Below, piece after piece: positions 8,369-15,887 of a stretch of 40,330 nucleotides of DNA. Made by a program: the position numbers and the translations under genes. Within the stretch, counting starts at the first letter, position 1. The number at the start of each line of letters is the position of its first letter. The stretch covers positions 1 through 40,330 of the forward strand of contig CABUWK010000017.1 of assembly GCA_902495325.1 (NCBI GenBank), read 5' to 3'. The DNA is from an uncultured Acidiphilium sp. (GTDB lineage Bacteria; Bacillota; Clostridia; Christensenellales; Borkfalkiaceae). The notes beneath the pieces are model-generated. The model searched no databases and was not told where the DNA came from. It was given only the letters and a program-made list of their open reading frames with translations.

Positions 8369-9756
8369 GACGATTCCGTGCGGTTACGCCGACTTCGAGA
8401 ACGGTATCGATCCGCGCCTTCGGCGGGGCGGACGGGAGCGTGGGGCGGAATGCGGGCGGTTTTTCTTATGCTGATCTCTGCGTGAATTTCGACCCGTCGG
8501 ACGGGGAATTGAAAAGCGCGAAAGGGTTCGCGCCGCTTTCTCAGTCGTTCGCGTTCGGGGAAAGAAAGGCTTCCGCCGTTTATTTCTATAAGCGGACGGA
8601 CGCGGCGACGGGGCGGGACGACCGGCTTGTGTTCTGTTGCGACGACGGCTTTTTATACGACGCGCCCGTTACGGGCGGAGCTCTCCGGAAAATAAGCGGA
8701 ATGACTTTTTCCTCTCCGCCGAACGGCATCCGTTACCGCTATAACGGGGAAGACGTCATGCTTTTTTCCCGCGGGAGCGAAGGTCTCTGGATTTATGACG
8801 GAACGGCGGCGACCCGTGTGGAAGACGCCCCGCCCGTCTCTTCGATGTGTATCCATTACGAGCGGCTTTTCGCTACCGACGAAAGCGGGGAGTGCCTTTG
8901 GTTTTCGGACGATTTCGATCCCGCGAACTGGAGCGTTTCGCTCGACGAAGCAGGGTTTATCATGATGAACGGTCCGCGGGGAGATCTGTTGAAAGTCGTC
9001 AGCTTTTTCGATTATCTTTACGTATTCCGCAGTTACGGGATCACGCGCGTGGCGGCATATGCCGAACAGACGAAGTTTTCCGTTTCCGATTTATATGTGT
9101 CTTCGGGAAAGATCGACGGCGGGTCGATCGTGACGTGCGGCGACAGGATCCTGTATTGCGCGTCCGACGGTTTTTACCGGTTTGACGGCGCGTCGTCGGG
9201 AAGGATCCTGAAAGGGCTTGACGACAAGATCGATTTTTCTTCTCCCGTCGAAGGAAAGTTTTATGACGGGAAAGCGTATTTTACCGTATTTCTCAGAGAG
9301 GACGGAAAGAAATATTTTCTCATATACGACCCGAAATCGGAAGATCATTATTTCGTTTCGGCAGAAGAATGCGTTGATTACGAACTTATAGACGGGGAAA
9401 CGATGTACGATCTCTATCTTCTTACGTCGGCGGGAAACGTTTTGTATCACCCTGCGGGGCTTACGGTTTTCGGCGCGGAAAAGATAAGACGATGGATCGG
9501 CAAAGAGGGGGCGTTTTCCCTTCTCGCAAAAAGAAAGTGCCTGAAAAAAGTCGCGTTCTGTTTAAAGGGCGGCGTGACGGTGAAAGTGAAGGCGGACGGA
9601 ACGGAAAAATCGTATGCGAAAAAAGAAAACGGGAAAGTGGTCGTTCTGCATCCCGGGATGACGGCGGACGAGTTCCGTATTTCGTTCGAGGGAACGGGGG
9701 ATATCGAGATCTCGGGGCTTACCCTCACGTTTTCCTATTACGACGGTTCGGCGTGA
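8365..9756 (+). CDS. Tail hub or nozzle protein, beta-propeller-like (P22 gp10-like position)
   Basis: A 463-residue beta-rich protein. Repeated blade-like segments are visible, such as DDRLVFCCDDGFLYD, NGEDVMLFSRGSEGLWIYDG, GDLLKVVSFFDYLYVFRSYGI and GDRILYCASDGFYRFDG, as in phage tail nozzle and hub proteins. Size and order match P22 gp10 (472 residues), right after gp4. ATG 8365 overlaps the preceding stop as ATGA; an upstream in-frame start at 8314 lies inside the previous gene and is less likely. The C-terminal part is basic, then ends in an immunoglobulin-like strand set. Confidence 0.68.
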   Translation: MRRFRAVTPTSRTVSIRAFGGADGSVGRNAGGFSYADLCVNFDPSDGELKSAKGFAPLSQSFAFGERKASAVYFYKRTDAATGRDDRLVFCCDDGFLYDAPVTGGALRKISGMTFSSPPNGIRYRYNGEDVMLFSRGSEGLWIYDGTAATRVEDAPPVSSMCIHYERLFATDESGECLWFSDDFDPANWSVSLDEAGFIMMNGPRGDLLKVVSFFDYLYVFRSYGITRVAAYAEQTKFSVSDLYVSSGKIDGGSIVTCGDRILYCASDGFYRFDGASSGRILKGLDDKIDFSSPVEGKFYDGKAYFTVFLREDGKKYFLIYDPKSEDHYFVSAEECVDYELIDGETMYDLYLLTSAGNVLYHPAGLTVFGAEKIRRWIGKEGAFSLLAKRKCLKKVAFCLKGGVTVKVKADGTEKSYAKKENGKVVVLHPGMTADEFRISFEGTGDIEISGLTLTFSYYDGSA

Positions 9757-9770
9757 AAAGGAGAAAGTAA

Positions 9771-10916
9771 ATGAGTTACGGATATCAACGAATGGAGGAC
9801 AGGATCGCCGATCTGACCGCCCGTGTGGAAGCGCTCGAGCAAACCGCCGGAAAACCCGTTTACCGCACGCTTGTATATTCTTATGCGACGCTTCTCGGTC
9901 CGGACGGAAAGATGATCCTCGGATTTCCCGTTTATGCGACGGACCGCGCGACGGCGGAAGCGACGTTTTCGGTTTCGTGTCCGGAGATATCTTCTTCCTC
10001 GGCAACGTGTAAATTGTTTCTGAACGGGATCGAAAAAGGAACATTCCCCGTGAGCGACGGCAAGGCGGAAGGGGAGGTTTCGGTCGACCTCGATAAGGGA
10101 GATAACGTGTTCACGGTAAACCTGACGGCTTCCGTTCCGTTTACGGCACTGGAACCGAAGTTTACCGCGGCGGGGTATCTGGAGGATCGGTCTTCCGGTA
10201 CGAAACTGATCGCCGCGAACGACAACTGGTACGGCGTAGATTACGGCAACGCGATCACTTTTTATAACGGAGACAACGTCGGCGCGTTTACTTTATACGA
10301 TGCCGCAAAGGTCTCGGCGTTCGCTTACGGAACGGCGGTTTATCTGTTTGTCGTAAAAAAGAGCGGAAAACCCGTTTTGCGGCAATTCGGGATCCTTTCC
10401 TCTTCGTTCGGAGAGGATACGGAGATCGGGAAAAGTTATCGGGACGGCGCGGTTGTTATGAAAAACGGCGCGGTTTATCTTTTCGGGATCCGCGGCGGAA
10501 GACTGTACGGCTTGCCCCTCGGAACGGACGGCGAAGCGGGAACGGAGATTCCTTTATCCGTCAGGGCGTCTTCCGTACAGGTTTTTCCGTCGGGAGAAGA
10601 CGTCATGTTGCTGATCAGAACGCCGGAAGGATTCTTTTTCGTGCGGAAGGCGGTTTTCGGGAGCGACGGATCGGTCGGGCTTACGGCGGGAGTTTCTCTC
10701 GGCAAAGCGGACAACGCACATTTCGTTTCTTCCGCAAATGCGGAGGGCTTTTCCATCTTCTCGTCGCTCGGCGGCGGGATCGCGGAAAGAACGTCTTCCG
10801 GAAATTATCGGGATAAAACGTTCGTCGGCGAAGGGGAAGACGGGATCCGCACGGTGGACGGGCTGGTCGTGCGGCTTTCGGGCGGCGCGATCGTAAGAGA
10901 CGAAGCGGGGAGCTGA
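9771..10916 (+). CDS. Beta-rich tail protein with N-terminal coiled coil
   Basis: A 381-residue protein. The first 30 residues form a short heptad helix (RMEDRIADLTARVEALEQT), a common trimerisation and attachment element in tail fibres and needles. The rest is beta-rich with blade-like repeats (YDAAKVSAFAYGTAVYLFVV; GAVVMKNGAVYLFGIRGGRLYGL; SGEDVMLLIRTPEGFFFVRKA). It follows the hub gene with AAAAGGAG as ribosome site. A tail fibre, needle or second propeller is plausible; no family was recognised. Confidence 0.6.
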   Translation: MSYGYQRMEDRIADLTARVEALEQTAGKPVYRTLVYSYATLLGPDGKMILGFPVYATDRATAEATFSVSCPEISSSSATCKLFLNGIEKGTFPVSDGKAEGEVSVDLDKGDNVFTVNLTASVPFTALEPKFTAAGYLEDRSSGTKLIAANDNWYGVDYGNAITFYNGDNVGAFTLYDAAKVSAFAYGTAVYLFVVKKSGKPVLRQFGILSSSFGEDTEIGKSYRDGAVVMKNGAVYLFGIRGGRLYGLPLGTDGEAGTEIPLSVRASSVQVFPSGEDVMLLIRTPEGFFFVRKAVFGSDGSVGLTAGVSLGKADNAHFVSSANAEGFSIFSSLGGGIAERTSSGNYRDKTFVGEGEDGIRTVDGLVVRLSGGAIVRDEAGS

Positions 10917-10968
10917 TCCCCGCAAAAAAACAGGGAAAAGATTTCCCGGATCAAAAAAAGGAGAAAAC

Positions 10969-11934
10969 ATGGCTGTAAAAATTTCAATTGCCGATTTCCT
11001 GCGCAGTGTCGGAGATCTGGCGAAAACAATCAGAGACAGATACTCCGAAGGAAAGGAGAATGACGCAAAGCAGACGGAGACGGCGGTTTCTGCCGATTCG
11101 GAAGAGAAGAAAAAATTAAAGGACCGCCTTGCCGCATATGACAAGGCATACGAAGATTCGCCTTATCTTACCTTCCACGGTTATCGCGTGGCGAAAGGAC
11201 AGCCGCGGCAGACGGAAGAGATCGACGAGGAGGAGATCGCCCGCGCGGCGAGAGAAAAGGTTTCGGCGGAAACGGAAAAAAAGAAGGAGAAGGCGGAAAA
11301 TTCCGCCCGTCTCGGAGAGGCAAATCTGATTGCGAATGCGGAAGCGGAGAAGGAACGGGCGGAGGAAACCGAACGTTCTTTGCTGGCTGCCGCCGAAAAC
11401 GCAAAGAACGCGGCGAAGTCCGATCTTCTGAAAAGAGGGCTCGGGAGATCTTCGATCGCGGCGGAAGAGCTGAACGAACTGGATAAAGCCGCTTTGACCG
11501 CGGCGGGCGAAGCGCGCGAGAGTTCCCGGAAACGGCTTGCCTCGATCGACGAGGAACTGAAAAATCTGAAAGAAGAACTCGCGCGGGCGCTGGAGGAATA
11601 CGACGCTTCCGCAGAGAAAGAGATCGCAAAAGAGATCGAAACGGCAACGGAAGCAAAGAAAAAGGAAAACCGCGAAGCGGAAGAGTATAACGACGCTCTT
11701 TACGCCGACCGGGCAAAGCAGCTGAACACCGTTGCTGGGAAAGGGTATTCGACGGACGAGAAAGATTCGGACGAAGCCGTTGCCCTTCGTTCCGATAAGA
11801 TCCGTGCGCTGTACGGTTATTACGCCGGGCTCGGCGAAAACGGAAAGAAGGAGTTTGCCGCCGATAAAGATTTCGTCCGGGGGCAGATCGGCGAGGACGG
11901 TTACCGTTTCCTGTTCCGTCAGCTGTACGAATGA
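10969..11934 (+). CDS. Coiled-coil phage protein, possible ejection or internal virion protein
   Basis: A 321-residue protein that is almost all helix, with long Glu/Lys/Ala heptads from about 85 to 245. In the middle sits KRGLGRSSIAAEELNELDKA, a Gly-Arg-Ser segment seen in some podovirus internal virion proteins. The C-terminal end (YYAGLGENGKKEF, EDGYRFLFRQLYE) is less charged. It is the last gene before the strong terminator. Podoviruses carry DNA-ejection proteins in this place; that role is inference. AAAAAAAGGAG gives the ribosome site. Confidence 0.6.
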   Translation: MAVKISIADFLRSVGDLAKTIRDRYSEGKENDAKQTETAVSADSEEKKKLKDRLAAYDKAYEDSPYLTFHGYRVAKGQPRQTEEIDEEEIARAAREKVSAETEKKKEKAENSARLGEANLIANAEAEKERAEETERSLLAAAENAKNAAKSDLLKRGLGRSSIAAEELNELDKAALTAAGEARESSRKRLASIDEELKNLKEELARALEEYDASAEKEIAKEIETATEAKKKENREAEEYNDALYADRAKQLNTVAGKGYSTDEKDSDEAVALRSDKIRALYGYYAGLGENGKKEFAADKDFVRGQIGEDGYRFLFRQLYE

Positions 11935-11946
11935 TCTGCATGTGTG

Positions 11947-11983
11947 GGGATCCGTCCGTTCGGGACGGATCCCTTTTCTTTTT
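11947..11983 (+). terminator. Strong terminator closing the phage module
   Basis: Eleven paired bases (GGGATCCGTCC, loop GTTCG, GGACGGATCCC) followed by TTTTCTTTTT. It starts 13 bases after the last phage stop codon and marks the right edge of the module. Confidence 0.93.
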
Positions 11984-12001
11984 CCGGAAAAGAAATCTTT
12001 A

Positions 12002-12063
12002 AGGTGATTTGTGATAATGAATGTTGAGCCTGAGGTAATTCGCGATAACGAATGCCGGGTCTG
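12002..12063. repeat. Two diverged tandem copies of a 31-base intergenic motif
   Basis: GGTGATTTGTGATAATGAAT... at 12003 is followed 31 bases later by GGTAATTCGCGATAACGAAT... The shared core GAATGCCGAGCCTG also appears after other genes (15555-15572, 26744-26760, and reversed at 40173-40197). Nothing is encoded. Confidence 0.5.
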
Positions 12064-12116
12064 TGTTTTTCCGGAATGTGAAATTTTCCCGCCGTCCGGT
12101 TTCGTTTGTATCTTTC

Positions 12117-12145
12117 TTGACAGAAGGGATCTGGTATGATACAAT
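12117..12145 (+). promoter_or_regulatory. Promoter of the M60 peptidase gene
   Basis: A perfect TTGACA (12117-12122), 17-base spacer ending in TATGA, and TACAAT (12140-12145). Transcription would begin near 12152 and give a leader of about 92 bases that can fold (CTGCCC with GGGCAG; GGTAAGG with CCTTGCC) before the start codon. Confidence 0.8.
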
Positions 12146-12243
12146 GTTTCCTGCCCTGCGGAAACGCCGGGCGAAAAAATGCGGGGCAGCGGTAAGGTCC
12201 GCCGGCAGGATGCTGGGATCCCCCTTGCCCGAAGGAAAGATTT

Positions 12244-13416
12244 ATGAAAAAAAGAAGGATCGTCGTCTTGCTCGGTATCGTCGTTTCGGCGGCAATGCTG
12301 TTTCTGAGCGCGTGCTCCTGTTCCGGGTGCGGCAACCAGAATAAGGGAGACGGATCGGATGACGAAAAATATGAAAAAATCGACTTATACGAGGGGTTTT
12401 CCGGAAAAGTAAACCAGTGGAGCGAGACGCTCGGCACGGTGAAAAGAAAGATCCCTGCCGAAACGAAAAACGAAGGGCTTTCCGGTCGTTATCCGACTTA
12501 CGGAACGAGCCTTTCCGACATTACGGATGAAGAAAAGGATAACATTTTAAAAGAAACTTCGCTGATTCTCGCATCCGATACGACTTACGATTCGATCGGA
12601 GAAGACGGAACGCTCTATCTGAAAGGAGAACCGACGGGGAAAAAGCTTTATAAACACACGGCTGCCGTGGGGATGTATTACGGCGACGTTTCGGACAGCG
12701 AAGACGGAGTGATCGAAAGGGTTACGATCACGGCGAACGAACAGCGGAATTTCGTTACGGGTATTTATGTCCCTGCGGGGGAAGTCGTGAAAATCGAAAT
12801 TTCCGAAAGCGATCTCGCCGCGATCGGGGGCGAACTTCTCGTGTATGTGGGGCAGGTGAGCCACCGCAACAATATAAACAATATCTGGAAAGCGCGAAAC
12901 GATTTTTCCCGTATGCCGGTGATCGCGAATAAACTTGCCGTGAAAACAACGACGGCTTATGTGGGCAATCCTCTCGGCGGACCGGTATTCCTCTATCCTT
13001 CATCATTCGGGAAAACGTTCACCGTCACGATCTCCGGCGGGGTGAAATACGCGCATTATATCCACGGGCAGACCACGAGGGAAGAGACGGAAAGGATGAA
13101 GAATTATTCCGCCCCTTATTACGATTTCGAAGTGTGGGATCTCGGCGTTCGTATGTCCGGTCCGTCGAAATACGGCAATTACGATTACGACAATCTCGTA
13201 AAGGTCGGCGACCTTTGGGAAAAGATCGTCCGTACGAGCAGACAGGTGCCCTGTTCCGCAAACGCAACGATCGGGGTCGGGTATGTTTACGATTGCTTTG
13301 TCGCCGCGGGTTCCGCATGCGCGTTTCAGGGCGGGCATTCCTGGATAAACGCGCCCTGCTCGTGGATGAGCGACGCTCTGAATTATGATTCGTTTGTGGA
13401 AAACGGTTCGTGGTGA
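12244..13416 (+). CDS. M60-like mucin metallopeptidase lipoprotein, N-terminal part (broken by TGA)
   Basis: The 390-residue front part of a surface peptidase. A lipoprotein signal ends in LSAC with Cys24. Residues 25-390 read as the N-terminal part of an M60-like (enhancin) catalytic region, including YVPAGEVVKIEI, typical of the family. The frame stops at TGA 13414-13416, and beyond it the same frame goes on with NIHEYNHLYQSYG, so the zinc site lies just after the stop. In related proteins the residue three before HE is usually Gly in a GWG context, so GGA to TGA is the simplest change. M60 proteins cut mucin-type O-glycoproteins. The joined reading to 15540 would give about 1098 residues. 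A true nonsense mutation, a phase-variable strain difference or a sequencing error can all explain it. Confidence 0.85.
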   Translation: MKKRRIVVLLGIVVSAAMLFLSACSCSGCGNQNKGDGSDDEKYEKIDLYEGFSGKVNQWSETLGTVKRKIPAETKNEGLSGRYPTYGTSLSDITDEEKDNILKETSLILASDTTYDSIGEDGTLYLKGEPTGKKLYKHTAAVGMYYGDVSDSEDGVIERVTITANEQRNFVTGIYVPAGEVVKIEISESDLAAIGGELLVYVGQVSHRNNINNIWKARNDFSRMPVIANKLAVKTTTAYVGNPLGGPVFLYPSSFGKTFTVTISGGVKYAHYIHGQTTREETERMKNYSAPYYDFEVWDLGVRMSGPSKYGNYDYDNLVKVGDLWEKIVRTSRQVPCSANATIGVGYVYDCFVAAGSACAFQGGHSWINAPCSWMSDALNYDSFVENGSW

Positions 13417-13428
13417 AACATTCACGAA
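13407..13428 (+). other. In-frame TGA inside a small hairpin
   Basis: TTCGTG (13407-13412) and CACGAA (13423-13428) are perfectly paired around the TGA at 13414-13416; GTGAA and TTCAC give an alternative inner stem. The second arm encodes the catalytic HE. The symmetry may be chance, as both arms are coding. Confidence 0.5.
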
Positions 13429-13455
13429 TACAATCACCTGTATCAGAGTTACGGT

Positions 13456-15540
13456 ATGGAAAATTCCAAAACGAACGAGGTGACGAACAACGCGACTTCT
13501 CTTTTAAGCTATTCTCTCTATACGAAAATTTCGGAAAAGCGTTCCCTTTCCGATAGCGATCTTACGGGGTGGAACCGTTATACCGATCCTTCCCGCAGTC
13601 TTCGGGAAACGCTTGCGGGAGCGGAAGCGGGAAACAAACAAAACTCTCTGAACGCCTATGCCGATCTGATTCACGCCTTCGGTACGGACGTTTTCACGGA
13701 AGCCGCCCGCCTGCAGACGGGGTTCGGGGTAGACGCCTGGTACGAGGCTCTTTCTCTCGCGACCGATTATAATTTCACTTATTATTTCGAAAAACTGCTC
13801 GGGCAGACGATTTCCGACGAAATGAAGGCGTTATACGACCTTCCCGAGCGGATCACGTTCGTGCCAGTTGCCACGATTTTTCAGACGGGCAGAAGTTTTT
13901 ACCGGAACGGGCGGGAAATTTTTTCCGAAACGGTGAGACCTTACCGCATCGAGCGGGGCACGCCGGTCGATATCGATTTTTCGGAAAGGCTTATCCTGCC
14001 GGAAGAGTTCGGATTTTCGATCGTGAGCGTGAGCGAACCGGAAAGCGGAACGATCGAAAAACTCGGGGAAAACCTTTACCGTTACACCCCGGGCAAACGG
14101 GACGATTCGGGCAAGATCGAAGTCGTTGTCAGGCTTAGCAACGCGACGTATTCCACGAAAAACGTGACGCTCGCCCTGCAGTTTACCCAATACGACAAAA
14201 ATCAGGTGGAAATTTCCAAATATACCTTCGACGGGGAAACGAAATATTCTTCCGTGGACGAAGCCGTGGAAAACGGTTTTGCCGGGTATACGGGTTTGGA
14301 AACGTATAAAAGCGGTTCCACGTTCGTAAACGGGCTTAAAAACGGACAGATCGGCGTGGTGGAAGGAAAGATCTATATCGAAAAGACGGGGGAATACGCT
14401 TTCTGTCTGAGAAGCGGCAGGGGAAACAATACGCTGTATCTCTCCGTAAACGACGCGGCGGGGCTTGAGCAGGTGCTCTCGCTGAATACCGACCACGGCG
14501 GTTTCTCCCTCGAAGGGGAGCACGTCGTGAAAAGGAGCCTTTCCGCGGGCGATTATCTTTATTTTAAAGAAATCACCCTTTCCCGCCATTATGCCGACGC
14601 CTTTTCCGAGCTCGGCATGGCTTATCTCGGCGACCCTGCCCCCGCGATGAAAACGGTCGCGACGAACGTTCTCTGCACGAACGGCATGGCGATGCCTTCG
14701 AAGGAGTTTTCTTCCCCCGAAAAATATAAAAGGGAATATGCCGCGGGCGAACTCTCTTCGACGGACACTTCTTCTCATACCCTTGTGGACGTAAACATGG
14801 ATTCGTGGAGCGACGGGGAAAAGATCGGAAATCTGTTCGACGGCAACCCCGATACCTATTATCACAATGCGAGAAATCATTTCGTAAGCGAAGAAAATCC
14901 ATTTATTCTCACCGCGGATATCGGGGAGACCGGCACGTATAACGGCATCACGATCGTCTCGAGAAAAAGCGGGCAGTACAATCTGCCGTCGACCTTTCTG
15001 CTTTCCGGCAGCGAGGACGGCGAAACCTGGGAAACGCTCGGGAAATTTACCGATCTTCCCCTTTCGGGAAAAACCGTTTCCGCCTCTTTCGAAAATGCGA
15101 CCTTCCGTTATTACAGGCTTTTCGTCACCGATACGAAATCGGCGACCCAAGGCAATAAATACGTAACGATCGCTTCGATCCGCTTTACCTTCCGGCTAAG
15201 CGGCGAGGAAAAATCTCCTTACGCTTTCGGATATTACGGAAAGGGCGAAAAGACGTTTTCCGAAAGGGAAACGGTCAGTTCGTTCGGTAAGCTGATCGAG
15301 GGGAACGGCATCGCGAAAGGAAAGTTTACGGGGACGGGATTCGCTTTCTTCGTGCGGCAGAGCGAGCCTTGCGTCGTGCGGGTGACCGTGGACGGAACGG
15401 CGACGGAGATCTCCCTGAAAGCGGAAGAAGGGAAAACGCTTGCCTTTTCGGCGGCGGAACTCGGAAGCGGAACGCACGAGGTCACGATCGAGGTGATCTC
15501 GGGAAGAATCGCGATCGATTCGTTTGTGTATGCAAGCTGA
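13456..15540 (+). CDS. M60-like mucin metallopeptidase, C-terminal part with PA14-like and F5/8C-like modules
   Basis: The in-frame continuation of the gene that stops at 13416. The true reading resumes right after TGA and holds HEYNH at 13423-13437 and, 13 residues later, EVTNNATSLLSY, the third zinc ligand and hallmark of M60. The ATG at 13456 has no good ribosome site, no signal peptide, and would leave out the HExxH, so an independent product should be inactive. After the peptidase come an Ig-like region (PESGTIEKLGENLYRYTPG), a PA14-like sugar-binding region (YTFDGETKYSSVDEA; GKIYIEKTGEYAFCLRSG) and an F5/8 type C-like region (LFDGNPDTYYHN; FLLSGSEDGETWETLGKF; YRLFVTDT), the usual carbohydrate-binding tail of mucinases. 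The last part is a small beta domain. Confidence 0.83.
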   Translation: MENSKTNEVTNNATSLLSYSLYTKISEKRSLSDSDLTGWNRYTDPSRSLRETLAGAEAGNKQNSLNAYADLIHAFGTDVFTEAARLQTGFGVDAWYEALSLATDYNFTYYFEKLLGQTISDEMKALYDLPERITFVPVATIFQTGRSFYRNGREIFSETVRPYRIERGTPVDIDFSERLILPEEFGFSIVSVSEPESGTIEKLGENLYRYTPGKRDDSGKIEVVVRLSNATYSTKNVTLALQFTQYDKNQVEISKYTFDGETKYSSVDEAVENGFAGYTGLETYKSGSTFVNGLKNGQIGVVEGKIYIEKTGEYAFCLRSGRGNNTLYLSVNDAAGLEQVLSLNTDHGGFSLEGEHVVKRSLSAGDYLYFKEITLSRHYADAFSELGMAYLGDPAPAMKTVATNVLCTNGMAMPSKEFSSPEKYKREYAAGELSSTDTSSHTLVDVNMDSWSDGEKIGNLFDGNPDTYYHNARNHFVSEENPFILTADIGETGTYNGITIVSRKSGQYNLPSTFLLSGSEDGETWETLGKFTDLPLSGKTVSASFENATFRYYRLFVTDTKSATQGNKYVTIASIRFTFRLSGEEKSPYAFGYYGKGEKTFSERETVSSFGKLIEGNGIAKGKFTGTGFAFFVRQSEPCVVRVTVDGTATEISLKAEEGKTLAFSAAELGSGTHEVTIEVISGRIAIDSFVYAS

Positions 15541-15597
15541 GAAATAAAAATTTTGTCGAATGCCGAGCCTGCAGCGTCGGCAAGGGAAAAACAGATC

Positions 15598-15636
15598 AAA
15601 AAACGCCGTTTTCTGGTAGAAAAACGGCGTTTTTTG
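15598..15636. terminator. Bidirectional terminator after the M60 gene
   Basis: AAAAAACGCCGTTTT, loop TCTGGTAG, AAAAACGGCGTTTTTT. Both ends have A and T runs, so it can work in both directions. It separates the peptidase from the nrd operon. Confidence 0.88.
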
Positions 15637-15671
15637 CATGGTTTCCGGCATCGGAAGCGAAAACGAATATT

Positions 15672-15718
15672 CCACAATATTTTGAATATTTTTTGCATGT
15701 CAATACAATATGTAGTGT
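15672..15718 (+). promoter_or_regulatory. Two NrdR-box-like sites over the nrdDG promoter
   Basis: The NrdR consensus is ACACWATATATWGTGT. Box 2, ATACAATATGTAGTGT at 15703-15718, matches 14 of 16 positions. Box 1, CCACAATATTTTGAAT at 15672-15687, matches 12 of 16. Starts are 31 bases apart, the spacing of about three helical turns known for NrdR sites. A promoter TTGAAT (15682-15687), 16-base spacer, TACAAT (15704-15709) lies under them: box 1 covers the -35 and box 2 the -10. NrdR represses ribonucleotide reductase genes when dATP is high. Confidence 0.8.
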
Positions 15719-15720
15719 TT

Positions 15721-15750
15721 CCGAAAAATTTTTTCGGGAAAATTTTTCGG
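15721..15750 (+). promoter_or_regulatory. AT-rich palindromic hairpin in the nrdD leader
   Basis: A perfect 12-base stem (CCGAAAAATTTT, loop TTCGGG, AAAATTTTTCGG) just after the second NrdR box. The left half can also fold alone (CCGAAAAATTTTTTCGG), so two exclusive structures are possible. It lies in the leader of about 170 bases if transcription begins at the NrdR-covered promoter. A second -10-like TATACT at 15791 has no good -35. Confidence 0.5.
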
Positions 15751-15887
15751 AATGTTGCAAAAGCGACAGGCTTTCGCGCGGAGAGTGTGCTATACTACAT
15801 CCGCACATTTTGAGAGAGGAAAACGAAGTGCCGGCAAGAGGTCGGATCCATCCGTTTTCATTCATTATCCGAAGGGGAATTACGGCT

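Noticed and set aside
13407..13450. TGA at 13414 as a selenocysteine codon
   Set aside because: The position is a Gly in relatives and not a redox site, and no convincing SECIS-like loop at the usual distance was seen.
15369..15887. N-terminal extension of nrdD
   Set aside because: It would run through the M60 gene end, a terminator and the promoter; the family start is at 15888.
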